Translations under genes and position numbers: made by a program
In this document: positions 18,149-26,528 of the stretch, one piece after another
Position numbering within the stretch: the stretch's first letter is position 1
How the letters are laid out: every line of letters begins with the position of its first letter
Notes under the pieces: model-generated
Databases searched by the model: none
What the model was told of the DNA's origin: nothing
Seen by the model: the letters and a program-made list of their open reading frames with translations, nothing else
Source: Bacillota bacterium
Lineage (GTDB): Bacteria > Bacillota > Clostridia > Christensenellales > SZUA-584
DNA: 64,000 nt
Direction: 5' to 3'
NCBI GenBank assembly: GCA_023410475.1
Contig: JAEYPS010000032.1
Coordinates: 1-64,000, forward strand

Positions 18149-18880
18149 TTGTCGTTTCCGATATTCTTCGGACTTGACCTGAACAACCCTTTAACCATGG
18201 CTGGTTATGCGCTGGCAGGCGCGTCTCCATCTGTACTGGCACTGATCTTTGTATTTAGATATGAAGGCAAGGAGTACCGATACGCTTTTATTAAACGCAT
18301 AATTCGCTTTGATGCTATCAGTCTGAAAGGATATGTGTTCATATTTTTGTTTGTTCCGGTCGTTTCTTTGGTGTCGCTGCTTGCAGAATACCTTGTTTCT
18401 GCCATACCGCCTGACTGGTCTGCTTGGTGTTCGTATACCAAGAACCCTTTGAACTTTCTCTTCTTTGCAGTGTCAACGTTTATTTTGGGTCCTTTGGCAG
18501 AAGAAATCGGTTGGCGCGGTTACCTTTTTGATCATCTTTCCGGCAAAGGGCCTATGGCCTATGGCTTAGGACTCGGTTTTCTGTGGACCATATGGCATAT
18601 GCCTATGTTCTTTATTGTCGGTACTTATCAAAATGGCTTGTTTGAGAGGGGAGCAATCCCTGTCATATGCTTTGCTGTATCTACCACGGCGCTTGGCATC
18701 ATTTTGGGTGCACTTGTTATACGTAATCAAAAAAGCATACTGGCGGCCATACTGTTTCACTTCATGATCAATTTTACCGGAGAGCTTGTACCGTTGACAG
18801 ATGCCGGAGAGCTTTTTCAGGCGGGCATATATTTAATCTCGAGTGTTCTTATATTGAAAATTAAGCTCTGTATAAGATAG
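18149..18880 (+). CDS. CPBP-family intramembrane protease, N-terminus interrupted
   Basis: A membrane protein with the CPBP (Abi/Rce1-like) metalloprotease motifs: EEIGWRG, FLWTIWHMPMFF and HFMIN, which supply the Glu and His residues of the site. Such proteins act in bacteriocin immunity or peptide processing. The frame is open from 18116 but TTG 18149 cuts the first helix. Upstream, in the same frame, ATG 18077 starts MQALKQKNYGMR and then hits TAA at 18113. That looks like a natural N-terminus with a nonsense mutation, so the gene may be newly inactivated. Confidence 0.7.
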   Translation: MSFPIFFGLDLNNPLTMAGYALAGASPSVLALIFVFRYEGKEYRYAFIKRIIRFDAISLKGYVFIFLFVPVVSLVSLLAEYLVSAIPPDWSAWCSYTKNPLNFLFFAVSTFILGPLAEEIGWRGYLFDHLSGKGPMAYGLGLGFLWTIWHMPMFFIVGTYQNGLFERGAIPVICFAVSTTALGIILGALVIRNQKSILAAILFHFMINFTGELVPLTDAGELFQAGIYLISSVLILKIKLCIR

Positions 18881-18991
18881 GCCAATGTTCACCTAAATAA
18901 AGAGATTTATGTTATTATTAAATAACACATTTTCAATTGAGGTGGCCAACATTTTGATGTAGGCTTAAAAATATTGAAAGGAGATTACAGA

Positions 18992-19117
18992 ATGGAATTT
19001 GTAGGACTCTTAGCTCCTTTAGCGTTTATTTTTGCTTTAGCCGCAATCACACAAATAAATTCTCTAAAAAAAGAAGTAGAAAATTTAAAAGAAGAATTAA
19101 GAAATCTTAAAGAGTAA
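18992..19117 (+). CDS. 41-residue membrane peptide with coiled-coil tail
   Basis: ATG 18992 follows GAAAGGAG by 8 bases. The peptide has an N-terminal membrane helix (FVGLLAPLAFIFALAAIT) and a charged helix in heptads (INSLKKEVENLKEELRNL). The good ribosome site, membrane helix and coiled coil make it a believable small protein. Its role is unknown. It stands alone between the CPBP gene and the MerR module. Confidence 0.55.
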   Translation: MEFVGLLAPLAFIFALAAITQINSLKKEVENLKEELRNLKE

Positions 19118-19505
19118 ACCACTATTTAGTCCCTGTATGATCAGTGGGAGTAGAAATTTAATACAACATGCGAAGATGGAAAAAGCGAAAGAACGCTCAA
19201 AAATCAGAGGTCGAAATGATATCTTCAAATACAATTAATAAAGATCTGCGCCCGATTTTTCCACCTGGAACACCCAAAAACGGAATATAATGGATATATG
19301 GATTCGTTTTTCTAAATAATCTGGCTTTTTATAATTATTCAGACGAGGATGGGGAACACAAAACAATTTAATAAACTGCTCAAATTGACTTTTTCTGTGC
19401 ATAGGAAAGATTAGCGTCAATGAAATAGTCAAAAAAGAGTTTGAAGACTTTATGATGGAACGTACGCACTCAATTTATTTTGAAGTAATTCTTATAAAAA
19501 ACATC
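19118..19505. other. Intergenic stretch, nothing recognised
   Basis: No supported gene. A 65-residue minus-strand frame here lacks a ribosome site. Confidence 0.4.
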
Positions 19506-19536
19506 TTGCTCATGACGTTACGTCATATATTATAAT
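19506..19536 (+). promoter_or_regulatory. MerR-type promoter with 19-bp spacer and palindrome
   Basis: TTGCTC (19506-19511) and a perfect TATAAT (19531-19536) are 19 bp apart. The spacer contains ATGACGTTACGTCAT (19512-19526), a perfect 7-bp dyad around one base. An over-long spacer holding a dyad is the hallmark of promoters that MerR proteins untwist. The regulator downstream is a MerR protein. Confidence 0.75.
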
Positions 19537-19548
19537 TTGCGTGAGGTG

Positions 19549-20349
19549 ATGAAATTGAGGCATGAAAGGTTGTTTACTGTAGGAGAGTTAGCCAAAAAAT
19601 GCGGCGTGACTGTGCGCACACTGCAGTTTTATGATCGCAGCGGCTTGCTGACGCCCAGTCGGCATTCGGATGGCGGCAGGCGCCTGTACGGCGTTGATGA
19701 CGTTCTGCGCCTTCAGCAGATTCTGTTTTACAAAGGGTTTGGTTTTTCTCTGGAAGAAATCCGTGACCAGATGATGTGTGTCGATTCGGCACAGGACTTT
19801 GCTAAGATGCTGGCAAAACAAAAAAACATCGTAGAAAAGCAAATCTTTTACCTTAAGGAGACAGTTTCTCTGATGGATAAAACCATCGAAGAAATATGCC
19901 AGAATGAAGACATCCCGATCAACATGGTGATTGCGATTCTTTCAGCCACCAAACAGGGCAATTTGTTTGCCTATGTGATGAAAAGCTTGGGCCAAGAAGA
20001 ACTCAAAGCCTTGATCAGCACAGCCGAGTTAAACGGTAACCAGGAACCCGACCATGACTGGAGCGCGCTATTGCAGCGCTTAAAAGAGCTGCACCAAAGC
20101 GGGGCAGATCCGCTGGGACCGGAAGGTGAGAAGCTGGCCGCTGATTGGTGGGAAAACGTGGAGCGACTGACGGGCGGCGATCCCAATCTTATATCCACTG
20201 TGCTCAAAGCCGGCCAAGATATGTCGTCCTGGCCCAAGGATGCGAAAGATACAAAGACAGCGATGCATGAATTTTTGTCACCTGCGATGGGTCAATATTT
20301 TGTAAGAAGGGGCATGACTGTGCCCGGGATGGAGGAAGAAACAAAATGA
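19549..20349 (+). CDS. MerR-family regulator controlling its own ABC exporter operon
   Basis: About 266 residues. The N-terminal winged helix is classic (FTVGELAKKCGVTVRTLQFY), followed by a long dimerisation helix and a C-terminal sensor domain of about 150 residues with GDPNLIST and a DW-rich face. Such large C-terminal domains bind drugs or hydrophobic ligands in TipA/BmrR-like activators. ATG 19549 is given, but TTG 19555 has better spacing from AGGTGA. It overlaps the ATPase gene by 4 bp, so regulator and exporter are one operon. Confidence 0.88.
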   Translation: MKLRHERLFTVGELAKKCGVTVRTLQFYDRSGLLTPSRHSDGGRRLYGVDDVLRLQQILFYKGFGFSLEEIRDQMMCVDSAQDFAKMLAKQKNIVEKQIFYLKETVSLMDKTIEEICQNEDIPINMVIAILSATKQGNLFAYVMKSLGQEELKALISTAELNGNQEPDHDWSALLQRLKELHQSGADPLGPEGEKLAADWWENVERLTGGDPNLISTVLKAGQDMSSWPKDAKDTKTAMHEFLSPAMGQYFVRRGMTVPGMEEETK

Positions 20350-21260
20350 GCAAACACATTCTGTCAGTAAAAAATCTGGTAAAACGGTATGGTTCATTCG
20401 CGGCGGTTGACGGCGTTGATTTTGATATCTTTGACGGAGAGGTATTCGGTATTCTTGGACCGAATGGGGCGGGCAAAACGACGATGCTTGAATGTATAGA
20501 AGGGCTGCGGGTGCCGACTTTAGGAAGCATATCGGTGGCCGGCCTGCATCCGCTGTGTAACCGTCGCAAACTGCGAAAAACGCTGGGCGTCCAATTGCAG
20601 ACTTCCGCCCTGCCTGAAGTCATGTTAGCCCATGAGGCGATGACGCTGGTCTGCGCCTACCATGGCATAAAACCAAGAGATGATTTAATGAAACGGTTTG
20701 GATTGGACGAACTCAAAAATAAGCAGTATGGCAAAATGTCCACAGGGCAAAAACGCAGATTGCAGTTGGCTTTGGCGCTGGCCGGCAGTCCAAAGATTGT
20801 GGTGCTTGACGAGCCGACTGCAGGGGTTGATGTTCAAGGCCGGGCTGAGCTGCATGCCTCAATACGAGAACTAAAAGCCGAAGGTGTAACGGTTATTCTG
20901 GCCACACATGACATGGCCGAAGCAGAGGCGCTGTGCGATCGTATTGCTATACTGATCAGCGGAAAACTTGAGGCTCTGGGCACACCGGAACAGGTCAAGG
21001 CGGCGGGCAAAGCACAAACCCGAGTGACCGTTCGCACACGACATGGCAGCCTTTTGGGGCAAGGCGGCATACAAAAGGCAACATATACGGGTGAGACGGA
21101 AGGGTTTGCGCAGTGGCTATGTCAGGACACTGCACCCGCTGTGATGGAACTGCTGAGCTCGGCAATAAACGCGAACGATATTGTGGATGATTTGAGAGTG
21201 GAACGCTCGTCGTTGGAGGAGCGCTTCTTGGAAATAGTGAAAGGAGATAAAGCATCATGA
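20346..21260 (+). CDS. ABC exporter ATPase (drug/antibiotic type)
   Basis: A 304-residue ATPase with Walker A GPNGAGKTT (38-46), signature MSTGQKRRLQLALAL, Walker B IVVLDEPTAGVD and the switch in ATHDMAEAEAL. The GQKRR signature and C-terminal extension past about 220 match the DrrA/CcmA exporter group. ATGA overlaps on both sides (MerR before, permease after) show tight coupling. It would drive the ABC-2 permease encoded next. Confidence 0.93.
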   Translation: MSKHILSVKNLVKRYGSFAAVDGVDFDIFDGEVFGILGPNGAGKTTMLECIEGLRVPTLGSISVAGLHPLCNRRKLRKTLGVQLQTSALPEVMLAHEAMTLVCAYHGIKPRDDLMKRFGLDELKNKQYGKMSTGQKRRLQLALALAGSPKIVVLDEPTAGVDVQGRAELHASIRELKAEGVTVILATHDMAEAEALCDRIAILISGKLEALGTPEQVKAAGKAQTRVTVRTRHGSLLGQGGIQKATYTGETEGFAQWLCQDTAPAVMELLSSAINANDIVDDLRVERSSLEERFLEIVKGDKAS

Positions 21261-21997
21261 CTGTATTTATAAAACAACTGTTTATTCAGCTTTCTATGGA
21301 TATTCGAGACAAGGGGACACTTTTGGTTTTCTATATCGTGCCGCTGGGTTTCTATGCGGTGATGGGCGCGGTGTTTTCCTCCGTGAATCCGGAAGTAAAG
21401 CCTGTTCTGTCAGCCACTATGGCCATCTTCTCCGTGACGATGGGGGCAGTCATCGGATTGCCACCCTCGCTTGTTAAGCTGCGGGAAGCAGGGACGCTGC
21501 GCGCCTATCAGGTAACCGGCATACCCAGCGCTTCGGTACTATTGAGCATTGGAATCAGCGCATTCATCCATCTGTCCGTGGTTTCCGTTATCATATCTGT
21601 TTCCGCTCCGCTGTTGTTTGGCGCAGAAATGCCGCACTCTATGGGTGGATTTATCTCCGTTCTTGCAGCTTTGCTGCTTTGTAGTGTAGCTGCAGGGCTT
21701 CTTATAGGCGCCACGGTCAAATCGCAGTCAACGGCGATGCTGCTTTCGCAGGCTGTATTCATGCCCTCGCTGATGCTGAGCGGAATTATGTTCCCGACGG
21801 ATCTGCTGCCAGCGCCCTTTGGATACCTCAGCAATGTTTTCCCAGCCACACATGCCATGCGCGCATTTAACGGGTTGGCGTATGGGCTTCCCACAGAATT
21901 CAACTCACTTATGGCTCTTGCCATTGTGCTGGGAATTGGGGTCGTCGTATTGGTGGCTGCCGCATGGAGACTTGGGAAAATAACGCGAGTAGCCTAA
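21257..21997 (+). CDS. ABC-2 type exporter permease
   Basis: A 246-residue membrane protein with six predicted helices. The ABC-2 hallmark segment lies near the end (LSGIMFPTDLLPAPFGYLSNVFPATHAMRAF). The 4-bp overlap with the ATPase gene and the MerR control suggest multidrug or antibiotic export induced by its own substrate. Confidence 0.9.
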   Translation: MTVFIKQLFIQLSMDIRDKGTLLVFYIVPLGFYAVMGAVFSSVNPEVKPVLSATMAIFSVTMGAVIGLPPSLVKLREAGTLRAYQVTGIPSASVLLSIGISAFIHLSVVSVIISVSAPLLFGAEMPHSMGGFISVLAALLLCSVAAGLLIGATVKSQSTAMLLSQAVFMPSLMLSGIMFPTDLLPAPFGYLSNVFPATHAMRAFNGLAYGLPTEFNSLMALAIVLGIGVVVLVAAAWRLGKITRVA

Positions 21998-22084
21998 CAC
22001 CTTGGCAAGTATAGTATGGTGCTGAATTTAGCTGGGTCTGATAAACGAGATAATGTAGTAACCAAAGCGAAAAAGGAGTTATGC

Positions 22085-23983
22085 ATGAAAATATTAATGG
22101 CTACAATAATGGCTGTATTAATACTGCTGATTGCACTGCCCTGTGCGCTTGCAGCAGAAGGCCAAACACCTTCAGGCGTTGCGCTTGATAATATTGAAGC
22201 ATTCATAGATGGTTATGTGTCTGGCTATATAGGCCAAACTTCTCCGGGATTGGCGGTTGCTGTGGTTAAAGACGGCGAGATTCTTTTTTCGAAGGGGTAT
22301 GGCTACTCTGATATTGAAAAAGGTGAGATGGTTGACCCCGCGAACACTATTTTTGAATATGGCTCCGTGAGCAAATTGTTTGTCTATACCGCCATCATGC
22401 AGCTGGTGGAAGAGGGCAAACTTGATCTTGAAACGGATATACGCACATTCCTTCCGGAAGGGTTTTTGAAAAAACTGCGCTTTAACGAGCCCATAACTCT
22501 TACTCATGTGATGAATCATACAACGGGCTTTGAGGATTACCTGTTTGATGTGGTTGTCACCTCGAATGTTCATCAGGGCTTTGAGCAGACACTGCGTACT
22601 GGTCAGCCTGAGCAAGTATACCGCCCGGGAACAGTCAGCGCTTATTCGAATTACGCAGTTGCGCTGGCCGCATATATCGTGCAAGGTATGGTCGGACAGG
22701 ATTTCTACGAATACGTGATGGATGATATTTTTCTGCCTTCGGGTATGAAAAAGACATCCATGCATCCTGAGTTAAGAGACAAGCCTTGGCTGATTCACGA
22801 CAAAGCCATGGGGTATTATCCGTTGGGTGACGGCGAATTTGGACAGGGCGAGTGGAGCTATATTCCGCTTTATCCTATTGGCTCTGTTAACGGGACGGCA
22901 GATGATCTGGCACGCTTTGCTATAATGCTAATGCCGGAGGATGGAGAGGAAATCGCACTGTTTAAAGAGCGAGAAACATTGGCCGGGATGTTCTCGCAAA
23001 GCCATGCCATGGGGCCGGGGCTTACAGGCTTTGCACATGGATTCATCGAGTTTGACGGGCAGTATCGCGGTGTGGGTCACGGAGGCAACACGGCTTTCTT
23101 TACAGCGCAGATGAACATCGTGCCTGAGGAGCGCTTCGGTGTCATCGTACTGGCCAATGCAGCAAGTGAAATGGATCTGACTCAGGGGCTGACAAAAGCA
23201 TTGCTTGGAGAAAGACAAATCGGCATGTCGCAATATCAGGGAATCCTGCCTGACGCTCGTGATGTTGAGGGCACTTACATCTCAGCGCGTAAGGCGCATA
23301 ACGGATTCTTAAAGCTTTATGGGTTCTTTTCACTCCTTAGCGTTCACGCAATGGATTCTGACACTATCGAGCTGCGATTTGCGGGACAATCGGCCAAATA
23401 CGTGCAAACTGTACCATATGTATATAAGCAGTTTGAGGCAAACAGCTCATTTTTCAAATATAATTTTGGAACGGTGTATTTTGAAATGAAAGAGGGCACT
23501 GTGCAAAGAGTCTCGGGAGACTTTTTACCTTTGCCCTCAGGCTACACAACATCTTGGCTGCTGGCTGACGGAATTATTGTGGCAGTCGGCATGCTGTTCT
23601 TCCTGCTTGCTCCCATTGTTATTCTGATACTGGCCCTGTTCCGGCGAAAAAAGAATCCGGAAGCATCGGCTCCGGTTCGACGTGCACAAAGATTCTACGC
23701 AATTTTTGTTTTGTCTGGAACGGCATTGCTGATCAATAACGCCATACTGGTTATAAGGATGCTGGTAAACAATTATCGTTCATTTTCCGAAGTACAGCCC
23801 TATATTATTTTCAATTATCCAATCGTTCTGCTCGCCGTTGCGGCAGGAGTCATGACAATGTTTTTCGTTAAACAAGTGGGGCATTCAAAAAAATGCTGGA
23901 GTCTCGTTCTAGCTTCTGGGATTTTACTGACAGCTTTAATAGCAGTTCTGATAAAATGGCAGTTTTTTAATATGCTTATTTAA
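22085..23983 (+). CDS. Membrane-anchored serine hydrolase, class C beta-lactamase-like (PBP4* type)
   Basis: A 632-residue protein. The signal peptide ends near ALAAEG. The catalytic domain (about 40-380) has the SxxK motif SVSK, the YxN motif YSN and the HGG motif in GHGGNT, which replaces KTG in this family. After a linker, about four membrane helices fill the last 130 residues. It probably acts outside the membrane on peptidoglycan peptides or peptide-like esters. ATG 22085 follows AAGGAG by 6 bases. It lies 87 bp after the ABC-2 exporter and may be read with it. Confidence 0.85.
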   Translation: MKILMATIMAVLILLIALPCALAAEGQTPSGVALDNIEAFIDGYVSGYIGQTSPGLAVAVVKDGEILFSKGYGYSDIEKGEMVDPANTIFEYGSVSKLFVYTAIMQLVEEGKLDLETDIRTFLPEGFLKKLRFNEPITLTHVMNHTTGFEDYLFDVVVTSNVHQGFEQTLRTGQPEQVYRPGTVSAYSNYAVALAAYIVQGMVGQDFYEYVMDDIFLPSGMKKTSMHPELRDKPWLIHDKAMGYYPLGDGEFGQGEWSYIPLYPIGSVNGTADDLARFAIMLMPEDGEEIALFKERETLAGMFSQSHAMGPGLTGFAHGFIEFDGQYRGVGHGGNTAFFTAQMNIVPEERFGVIVLANAASEMDLTQGLTKALLGERQIGMSQYQGILPDARDVEGTYISARKAHNGFLKLYGFFSLLSVHAMDSDTIELRFAGQSAKYVQTVPYVYKQFEANSSFFKYNFGTVYFEMKEGTVQRVSGDFLPLPSGYTTSWLLADGIIVAVGMLFFLLAPIVILILALFRRKKNPEASAPVRRAQRFYAIFVLSGTALLINNAILVIRMLVNNYRSFSEVQPYIIFNYPIVLLAVAAGVMTMFFVKQVGHSKKCWSLVLASGILLTALIAVLIKWQFFNMLI

Positions 23984-24150
23984 TGCTGATCTGTCGAATC
24001 GCCATACATAAAATACCATGACGATACTCGATTCAAGAACAAAACGAAAAAATTACCATACAGTATGTAAGGCATTTGCCCCATGCGCAGCACATATCGT
24101 TAGTACACACCCTTGGAAAATAAGTGGTCATTTTTCCAGCGATGCCATCC

Positions 24151-24255
24151 CTAGTGTACGGCAAAAAACAGAATAGCCAAAGTCAAATGACGATGTGTTT
24201 CGAATCGGGCAGCATTGTCATTCTTCTTGCACCGATAAAAGAGCAGAAAGTATTT
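24151..24255 (-). pseudogene. Possible transposase C-terminal scrap (IS5-like)
   Basis: The minus strand reads KYFLLFYRCKKNDNAARFET then HRHLTLAILFFAVH and a stop. The YRcKKnd...R pattern followed by a hydrophobic helix resembles the end of IS5-type DDE transposases with some residues lost. No upstream part is present. The match is by eye only. Confidence 0.35.
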
Positions 24256-24274
24256 TATATTATGTGACAAATGC

Positions 24275-24303
24275 TTGACAGACTAAGAGATGCAATATAT
24301 TAT
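24275..24303 (+). promoter_or_regulatory. Near-consensus sigma-A promoter of the structured RNA
   Basis: TTGACA (24275-24280), a 17-bp spacer and TATTAT (24298-24303). Transcription should begin near 24310. The nearest supported gene start is 667 bp downstream, behind a terminator, so this promoter appears to serve a non-coding transcript. Confidence 0.8.
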
Positions 24304-24309
24304 AGGCGT

Positions 24310-24790
24310 ACATACGTTCCCCTGCGTGAGCGTAACAAAACTGAATAGAGGGTAAATAAAGTACGTTACCTTGCGGCCCGAAAGGGATAGCGACGCAAGC
24401 GGCTGCGCCATGAAATACCTCTAAGGTATGAGCGATAAAAGCCGGCTTAAAAATGTCGAAGGGGGTCGATATATCGCCATGACACGTAAGGGAAAACTAA
24501 ACGATACTTCCGCATGGTGCGGCCCGCTGGGAGGCGGGGTGTCTCACTGGGGTTTGGAATGATAGAGCCTCACGGAGATACATGGAGTGCTCGCCACGCT
24601 CGCTTTATTTACTGGAATGACGGAACTGATCAAATAACCAAGCCATAAAACAACCTGCCCTGCCGCAAGCACAGGGGTAAGAAATATATTAGCCAGCGGT
24701 ATGAGTATGCCCATTGAGGTATACGCTTACCGCTGGTTTTATTATTGACCTTTGACGGTGTGATTCGATTGAATCGCATCGTCATTTTTT
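24310..24790 (+). ncRNA. Candidate ~480-nt structured non-coding RNA, unidentified
   Basis: Between a strong promoter and an intrinsic terminator lies sequence with no sizeable plus-strand frame but many short helices. CTTGCG/CGCAAG encloses CCCGAAAGGG (a GNRA-capped stem). GGCTGCGCC, TACCTCTAAGGTA and AGCCGGCT follow. GTGTCTC near 24538 can pair with GAGATAC near 24576. A long imperfect hairpin (CCAGCGGTA near 24692 with TACCGCTGG) comes late. GC content is above that of the flanks. I cannot assign it to a known family (raiA, OLE, ROOL and group II intron domains were considered). Confidence 0.55.
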
Positions 24791-24792
24791 TA
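24754..24792 (+). terminator. Intrinsic terminator of the structured RNA
   Basis: GACGGTGTGATTC (24754-24766) pairs with GAATCGCATCGTC (24771-24783), with two wobbles, around loop GATT, followed by seven Ts (24785-24791). It would end transcription before the repA-like gene. Confidence 0.8.
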
Positions 24793-24976
24793 TCACCCAA
24801 TTCCAAAAACAGCCCTAAATATGAACAATATATGAACAACTATCAAAGAGGGGGCGGATTTGCCCTCTCCCACTGCTTATAAGTGAAGGGGTTTTTTATA
24901 TCAATGACGATGACGGTTTTCATATATACCCCTTTGTTAAAAGAAAACGTCATTAATAAATGAAAGGAAAAGAGAG

Positions 24977-25984
24977 ATGAGCAACAACGCTAAAGTCCCG
25001 GAAAGTTTCCGGAAAATCCAAACCGATCAGTATAAGCTGCCGCGGTTTATCGTAGCACAGATGCTGCCCACAGGGGTGCATCTGTTCGCAGGCAGCCCAA
25101 AGATCGGCAAGTCATGGCTGGTGCTGTGGCTGTGCGATAAGGTAGCAAAGGGCGAAAAGGTATGGGAGTTCGATACTCAACAGTGCACCGTGCTGTATAT
25201 AGCGCTCGAAGACACCAAAAGTACGCTGCACTTCCGCATTGAGGATATCACGGAGCAGGCGAGCGATTGTGCATATGCCATCACATCATGCAGCAGCCTG
25301 TCAGAAGGACTGCTGGTCGAGATCGACAACTTTGTCTCCATGCATCCCGATACAGGCTTGGTGGTTATAGATACCTTGCAGCTTGTTCGAGACCCAAAAG
25401 AGAAACACTCATATGCCGGTGATTACGCCGAGCTTCACAAGTTCGTGGCATATGCGCAGGAGAAAGATATTGCCATCCTATTGGTGCATCACCTGCGTAA
25501 AATGCCGGACAGTGACCCCATCAACATGGTCAGCGGTTCGACCGGTTTGCTCGGTGCGGTAGACAGCATATTGGTACTGGAAAAAGAAACGCGCACCGAG
25601 AATAAAGCAAGGCTTTATATCACCGGCAGACGAGTACGGGATCAGGTACTTAGGCTTGAGTTTGAGGTAAACACAAACGTCTGGCGGTTTGTGGAATACG
25701 TGACAAATACGCAGTCTCCGCTGGACAAGCTTATCAAAGGCATTCAGCAAATCATACAGACTGAAAAAAGATTCAAAGGATCGCCCACTGAGCTAGTGGA
25801 GCGCATCAAGGCGTTTGACGCCGACTTTGATATACCCGTCAATGCCATGTCGCGGCTGCTTAATGAGAACAGCATATCGCTCCGAAAAAGCTATGGTATT
25901 TACTACAACCGTGAACGAAGTGCCGCTCAGCGGTATATTGTCCTATCGCAATTGAAGGAGAAGCTGTGTGACGATGTGCGCTGA
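24977..25984 (+). CDS. RepA-like AAA ATPase / replicative helicase of a mobile element
   Basis: A 335-residue RecA-fold ATPase of the AAA_25/RepA group. Walker A is AGSPKIGKSW (near 38-47), Walker B LVVIDTLQLV, and the motif-3 LLVHHLRK. RepA proteins of this type are hexameric 5'-3' helicases that start replication of plasmids and mobilisable elements. AGGAAAAGAG precedes the ATG. It leads the block with mobC, tnpW-like and a serine recombinase, which suggests that the unit can replicate briefly after excision. Confidence 0.85.
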   Translation: MSNNAKVPESFRKIQTDQYKLPRFIVAQMLPTGVHLFAGSPKIGKSWLVLWLCDKVAKGEKVWEFDTQQCTVLYIALEDTKSTLHFRIEDITEQASDCAYAITSCSSLSEGLLVEIDNFVSMHPDTGLVVIDTLQLVRDPKEKHSYAGDYAELHKFVAYAQEKDIAILLVHHLRKMPDSDPINMVSGSTGLLGAVDSILVLEKETRTENKARLYITGRRVRDQVLRLEFEVNTNVWRFVEYVTNTQSPLDKLIKGIQQIIQTEKRFKGSPTELVERIKAFDADFDIPVNAMSRLLNENSISLRKSYGIYYNRERSAAQRYIVLSQLKEKLCDDVR

Positions 25985-26189
25985 AAAGGGTATCACCATA
26001 TCAACTGTCATCGTCATAGTTGCGATGGGATATCTTCTTTTTTCAGCATGTGAGGAGAGAACGAAGTGTATCGCAAAAAATGCGGTTATTGCACTTGCAA
26101 GCATGGCATTCGTTTATACAAATGCCCACTTGCAAGGGAGCTCGCGCTCCCTTGGACCCTCTGCACTGGCGGCTGTGCCGCTAAAATAA
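25974..26189 (+). CDS. Possible small membrane protein overlapping repA and the oriT-like repeat
   Basis: A 71-residue frame starting inside the last codons of repA. The first 30 residues contain one membrane helix (TISTVIVIVAMGYLLFSA). The second half is simply the translation of the oriT-like repeat that is also present at 56.5 kb in a non-coding setting. Only the N-terminal helix could be real. Confidence 0.25.
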   Translation: MCAEKGITISTVIVIVAMGYLLFSACEERTKCIAKNAVIALASMAFVYTNAHLQGSSRSLGPSALAAVPLK

Positions 26190-26205
26190 GAAAGAAGGAT
26201 GGTAT
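26073..26205. repeat. oriT-like 133-bp repeat, copy 1
   Basis: This segment matches 56524-56656 closely and has exactly the same length, ending at the ATG of a mobC gene in both places. Shared structures: CTTGCAAG at 26094-26101 paired with CTTGCAAG near 26129, a TTTGTTTATACAAA-like core (diverged by one base here), GGGAGCTCGCGCTCCC, and GGCGGC/GCCGC. Inverted repeats directly before mobC are typical of transfer origins. Confidence 0.6.
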
Positions 26206-26514
26206 ATGAGGACAAGAAAACACGCCTGCCTTTTCTACATGAATGATAATGAGAACAGGCATTTTGAAAAGCAATTGGCCCTGACCGGCCTGAAAAAATC
26301 TGCTTTTCTTCGCTGGCTTGTTATGGGCATAGATATACAGCCCATGCCATCCGAGGAGGTAATCCAGATATACCGCTTGGTATCCACAATCGCCAATAAC
26401 GTCAATCAACTTGCCAAGATCGCCAACGCTACGGGGTATGTCGATCCCAAAAAGATCGACGGTCTGCTCATCATGGTGGACAAATGCTGGCAGTTGATAA
26501 AAACAATTTGTTGA
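26206..26514 (+). CDS. mobC: MobC-like relaxosome protein, copy 1 (without relaxase)
   Basis: A 102-residue protein with an N-terminal ribbon-helix-helix-like part and the helical NNVNQLAKIANATG motif of MobC accessory proteins, which help relaxases open oriT. Hand alignment to the copy at 56657 gives 82 identical residues of 102. AAGAAAGAAGG precedes the ATG. No relaxase follows here; a TnpW-like gene does. The unit may therefore use the relaxase of the neighbouring conjugative element in trans. Confidence 0.8.
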   Translation: MRTRKHACLFYMNDNENRHFEKQLALTGLKKSAFLRWLVMGIDIQPMPSEEVIQIYRLVSTIANNVNQLAKIANATGYVDPKKIDGLLIMVDKCWQLIKTIC

Positions 26515-26528
26515 TATGGAGGTTGGCT

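Noticed and set aside
24310..24790. Group II intron as explanation for the structured region
   Set aside because: No reverse-transcriptase gene, no recognisable domain V at the 3' end, and the segment ends in an ordinary terminator.
25974..26189. C-terminal half of the small membrane frame as real protein
   Set aside because: That half is the oriT-like repeat, which exists elsewhere without this frame, so its translation is probably accidental.
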